64,000 nt of DNA from Hippophae tibetana (lineage: Eukaryota > Streptophyta > Magnoliopsida > Rosales > Elaeagnaceae), in assembly GCA_037013495.1 (NCBI GenBank), contig CM072805.1, positions 15,968,601 through 16,032,600 of the forward strand. Direction: 5' to 3'. Shown piece by piece: positions 59,440 through 64,000 of this stretch; positions within the stretch are counted from its first letter, which is position 1, and each line of letters begins with the position of its first letter. The notes beneath the pieces were generated by a model. The model was not told the origin of the DNA. It did not search any database and saw only the letters and a program-made list of their open reading frames with translations. A program made the position numbers and the translations under genes.

Positions 59440-61760
59440 TCTTCTTGATCATTTATCAAGTAACTCTCGATTTAACCCTTTGGTTAGCATATCCATTATG
59501 TTATCCTTTAACTTTACATAGTCAATAGAGATAACTTGAGTTGAGAGAAGTTATTTAATAGTATTATTGTGTTTATGATGTATATGTCGAGACTTACCAT
59601 TATACATATTGCTTTGTGCTCTGCTAAAAGCCAATTAACTATCATAATGGATTCATATTATAGTTACAAACTTTACTGACTTAGGAATATCCTTCAGAAA
59701 TTGTGTAGCCATTTGACTTCTTTGCCACATTTTTCAAAAACAATGAACTCAAATTCCATCATTGATCTAGCAATGTATGTCGTTTTAGAAGTTTTATGAA
59801 ACATCTACACTACCTAGTGTGAATACATATCCACTAGTAGGCTTTGAGTCTTTCATGTTAGATATCCAGTTTGTATCATTGTATCCTTCTAATACAGCTA
59901 GATATCTTGTATAGTGCAATCTATAGCTAAATATGCATCTAAGTATCTATGTAGTCTTGTAATACCTTTCCATCGATCAGATCCTATATAGCTGGTATAT
60001 CTACTTAATTTATATATAGTGTAAGCTATGTTTGGTCTTGTAGATTTCATCAAGTACATAAGGCTTTCTATCACTCTAGAATGTTCCAATTAAGACACTA
60101 TCACCTCTATTTTTTTGATAGGTGTAGATTTATATCTACTAGTGTTATTACAATTATAGAATCACCATTATTGAATTTCTCAAGTATCTTGTCAATATAA
60201 CGACAATGACATAAAATAAGATCGCTTATATCCTTAATAACTTAATTCTAAAAATTACATCAGTGGGTCCCATGTTTTTCATGTCAAACCATGAATTCAA
60301 TATATTCTTAGTAGATTTTATCATTTGATCATTATTACCTATAATTAGCATGTCATCAACATCAAGACACAAGATGATATAATCATCTTAAGTGTTATTA
60401 ACATGAACATCTTGTTCCTGACTATCTTTACTCATAGTCTCATAAATACGTTTAAATGAACTTCATCCCCCTTATGACATATAAGCAACTACGAGTTCAA
60501 AGAACAAAAAATTTCTTTATTCCATTATCAATATCTCGTGTGATCTTTGATACATGAACCATAAATTGATAAGCACTAATATGATATGTATATCCAATAA
60601 AATACAATATATTATTTCAAGACATATCTTCACTTTCTTAGGTGTAGATACAGTCACTTTTGTAAGAAACCTCTACACTCGTAAGTATTCGTAGGAATCC
60701 ACCATTCCTTTAAATAACTCATATAGTGTCTCACGTATCCTCTTTCGGGACACCTTATTAAAAGATAATTATCCAATAACATGATTTTTCCCACAAGTTC
60801 TAAGGTAACACAAAACTCAATAGTATTGCATTCATTATTTATATCAAGGCAAGATCTTTACTGTTCAATAACATCGTTACAGGTTTATGCAAGATTTCAC
60901 ATTGCGTATGGAGTTCACCAAGTAATGTTTCATACTTATCACCACGATCACTTCACAATATCTTGATTTTCTTATTGAGTTGATTCTCAACTTCAGTTTT
61001 ATAAAGAATAAATTTCTCTATAGTTCTTTACTTTTATGCAAATACATATAGCAAAATTTAATACTATCATCGAAAAAAGTAATGAAGTACTTATTGTCAC
61101 CCATTGTTGAACAAATTTCAAATCACATAGAGCACTATGGATCAAATCAAGGATTGATTGAAAAGATGACATAATCACTTTACCTCTACATAAGTCTCAC
61201 ACTTATGTTTATAATTAATTTGTAAAAGGGTATATGATCTATTATTTAACCTACGTAGGTGACCTTAGTCTTCCATGCCACAATTTGGAAGGCAAACAAA
61301 TAAGTAGATGAATTAATAACATAATTAATCTTTTGGCTTAAAGGTCATTATATCGAGCTTGAACTATCCTTCAATTACATAACCGTTTAATACAATTGTT
61401 TCATTCTTGGTCAATATTATCTTACTAGACTCCACATTCTTCTTGAATACATGCTTCTCAAGCAATAAACTTCTTAAGGTTATTCCGAATTTTTAACATA
61501 TACAATACATTATTTAAAATCATCTCATTTCTAGAGACCATCTTTTGGATCACTTTGACTACCTTCAATCATAGAGGTTAAAGACTTCCATATTCACAAC
61601 CTATCCCAATTCTCAAATGGTTTGAAGGAAGTAAATAACTCATTATCTGAGAATAAATACCTAATAGTACCAATGTCGATTTATCACTCTTTCGAATTAT
61701 ACCTAATCAAATTCATATTAGAAAATAATTGATAACATGTTCATATTTGAACAAACATGG
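59440..61760 (-). pseudogene. Ty1/copia element B: protease, integrase, RT and RNase H remnant
   Basis: Read downward. Protease region near 61620-61720 (SDNELFTSFKPFENWDRL, with degraded D-T-G). Integrase core: NKYFITFFDDSIKFCYMYLH (about 61030-61100), preceded by CRGKVIMSSFQSILDLIHSA. RT: LDVDDMLIIGNNDQMIKS (about 60330-60385), the catalytic box with Asp for Tyr at its first position. RT tail: [20 protein letters not shown] to [17 protein letters not shown] (59898-60089). RNase H end: KDNIMDMLTKGLNRELLDK (about 59450-59510). Frames change and stops are frequent. Opposite in orientation to copia A. Confidence 0.85.
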
Positions 61761-63734
61761 CAACGTCATCTATCACATTTGTTGTCATCTCAAAACCACA
61801 TTGATGTTCAAAATGAGTCAATTTTTTGAGAATTTAATTTAATATAATTAATCCAAAATTAATTAATTAAACTTGAAAGCTAATTACTTAACGAACAAAG
61901 TTTTATATTCTTTGAACCCAATTTTGATTCGTATTTCAACACGTACAAAACTCAATAATCCATATACATAGATTATAAATTAAGTATATCAAAACCAATG
62001 AGGATAAAATTCACTATTTTAAAAATATAAAATTCATTACTTTTGTTATTTTGAAAACCTAATATTTCTTAAATGCGAAATTCATTTATTTTTAAACTAG
62101 AAAACTAACAAATACAGAATTTACTATTTCTTAAAAATGAAATATCCATCTTTAGTGAAAATAAAAACAAAAAATTAAGTAATTTTTACAAGTATAAAGT
62201 TTACTTATTTCGAAACACGAAATCAAATAATTTATCAAATTTAAAGTTCCACCATTTCACAAATACGAAGTTATTTATTTCATATAACGAAATCAAATAA
62301 TTCGTAATTTGTAAAATATCAAATTAATCAATTATAAATTCACATAATTTTACTAATTATAAAATTACAATATTTCATTACTTGTTAACCACAATTCATA
62401 AAAAATTGATATCTCGCTATCCAAATTAGTCAACCAGGATCCGCAATTTTAATCTACAAATAGTTATTCCCCAAATAACCAAATTTGAATTTCACTCAAC
62501 CATTTTATTCAAAGTGTTATATCAAGCACACATCAAATCATGCATAGAGAAAATCAAGAATGTATTTTGATAAGATTCAAACTTGTTGACTATTAATTCA
62601 CTCAAGTAATTGTAATTAAGTTCTATAAAACTTAATAGGTAATTGAATTATACAGATTTGAAACCAACGTGAATTGCTATTGAAAATTACCTATTTATCA
62701 AAGCTAAGTATAATAATACCAATAGACATCAATAGCAATTAATTATAATTAATTACACCTTTAATACAATAGATAGTTATATGCTATGCTAGTGGCCTAA
62801 TACTCCAAATGATATAAGAAGTCCTGTGATAAGATAAATGTAGCAGGTTCAAGTCCTGCTTGTCCACTTAGCAAAAATAAAAAAATAAAAAAATAAAAAA
62901 AATATATATATATAGTTATAAGCTACGACAAGCCAATTAATTAAATATTAGCTATATTATTCATGCAAGTATATGTGTATTTATTTACTATGATGTACCA
63001 AAAGTTTTAGATAACCAATCTAAAAATGACACTTGAATTGAAAAGAAATTAAAGAATGAAAAAGAGGTTATAAGATGCAAAGACCAATCACCAGATTATT
63101 TAATCAATATCCTCAAATCATATAATCAGGTAAACAAATTCAACAATATTTATTTATTTATTTATTAAAGAAAGATGAAAGTGAAACTATATATTAAGAT
63201 ATTGGCTTAAAACCAATGAAAATATAAAAAACATGATTTTAAAAGAATTATATTAAAATTTAATTTATTTAAGGACCTACGTTATGCACCAAACTCGATT
63301 TATAAAAGTTCAAATCCAAATATTAGCAATTAGCCAAGGATGTTTAAGTAAATTTATTACTGGCACTATCAAAAAATAGATATTGAAGGAATTGCAAACC
63401 ATAAAGATGGTTAACAACGTACAAAGGAAGTAAGAAAAAAATGTCATTTTTTACAAAAAAAAAAAAAAAAAAAAACAGTATATATACCATGATAAAAACT
63501 AAGGACAAAATAAAATCAATTACTACCTGCGAGAATAGATGATAAAAAGAAAATAGATGTAACAATTAAAAGCAAGTATTAGTATTAAATAAAAGAAATG
63601 AAAAATCAAGTACAATCAGGAAAACAATATCAAAAAGAAGGTAAAAGATCAATTAATAAATAGATTAAAGTGAAATCATTAGATTTATTAGAAAAGAACA
63701 TCCAGTTCCAAAAAACTATTGGTACAAACATACA
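61761..63734. other. Copia B internal region (gag side), decayed, no gene seen
   Basis: By position this should hold gag and the primer-binding site of copia B, but I see no convincing gag peptide. A tRNA-like scrap at about 62790-62866 has a good T-arm (GCAGGTTCAAGTCCTGC) but no matching acceptor stem. Confidence 0.45.
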
Positions 63735-64000
63735 ATGTGAAAAAAATATCTTAACATTATAAAAATTAATATACGAATAAATAAATTAAAAATAAAAAAA
63801 TGTATTATTTTAAATCAAAATATATAATTATAAATATATATAAATTATGAATATAATAAAAATGGAATATAGAAATGATTAAACTTGTGTATGTATCTTA
63901 AAATATATTTTTTGTCCACCATGAGAACTTCAAAAACTTATCTACCAATAACTAATAACAAACTTACATCATAGTTTGTTACCCAACAAATATTTGAACT
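63735..64000 (-). repeat. LTR of copia element B (5' LTR, cut by window end)
   Basis: Partner of the first ~300 bases of 58264-58870. Only the inner part is in the window; the element continues beyond 64000. Confidence 0.6.

Noticed and set aside
1..64000. CRISPR arrays, operons or bacterial-type systems
   Set aside because: The window is plant nuclear DNA with spliced genes and eukaryotic transposons; no short direct-repeat and spacer pattern was seen.

Overview
This is plant nuclear DNA. It is very AT-rich, dominated by degraded transposable elements, and holds one intact intron-containing gene for a plant cell-wall enzyme. The gene and the element types (CACTA, Ty1/copia, hAT-like MITEs, an endogenous plant pararetrovirus) indicate a dicot. 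I could not fix the family or species.

Layout. 271-1254: small non-autonomous CACTA element with TTA target duplications. 2872-3358: hAT-like MITE with two internal tandem units. 4945-6258: Ty1/copia reverse transcriptase and RNase H remnant (minus strand). About 6260-9274: rearranged CACTA fragment containing a piece of LTR-like DNA. 9280-9665: copia gag remnant (minus), probably the other half of the same copia element. 9666-14608: AT-rich DNA with MITE-like repeats. About 14609-26490: a ~1 kb direct repeat at each end (the left copy split by a second small CACTA element, 14639-15526), enclosing a nearly full set of decayed caulimovirid genes on the minus strand. The order is movement protein, coat protein, protease, reverse transcriptase, RNase H, transactivator, then a promoter and poly(A) signal. 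26491-30600: AT-rich, no gene. 30617-34830: pectate lyase gene, seven exons, 454 residues, apparently intact. 34831-45099: no gene, but an AT-rich degenerate tandem array, a MITE containing a telomere-like array, a LINE RNase H remnant and another MITE. 45100-54914: a 9.8 kb CACTA element with CAC target duplications, carrying broken TNP2 transposase and a second broken gene that ends in an Ulp1-like cysteine protease domain. 56130-58262: copia A (gag, protease, integrase; plus strand), cut at 58262 by copia B (minus), whose LTR-like ends lie at about 58264 and 63735 to the window end.

Only the pectate lyase looks like a working host gene. Every transposon and viral reading frame examined has stops or frameshifts. 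The small CACTA elements share termini and subterminal repeats with the 9.8 kb element and are probably its deletion derivatives. The most interesting region is the endogenous pararetrovirus and its flanking repeats, followed by the CACTA element with its protease gene and a long, well-matched hairpin.
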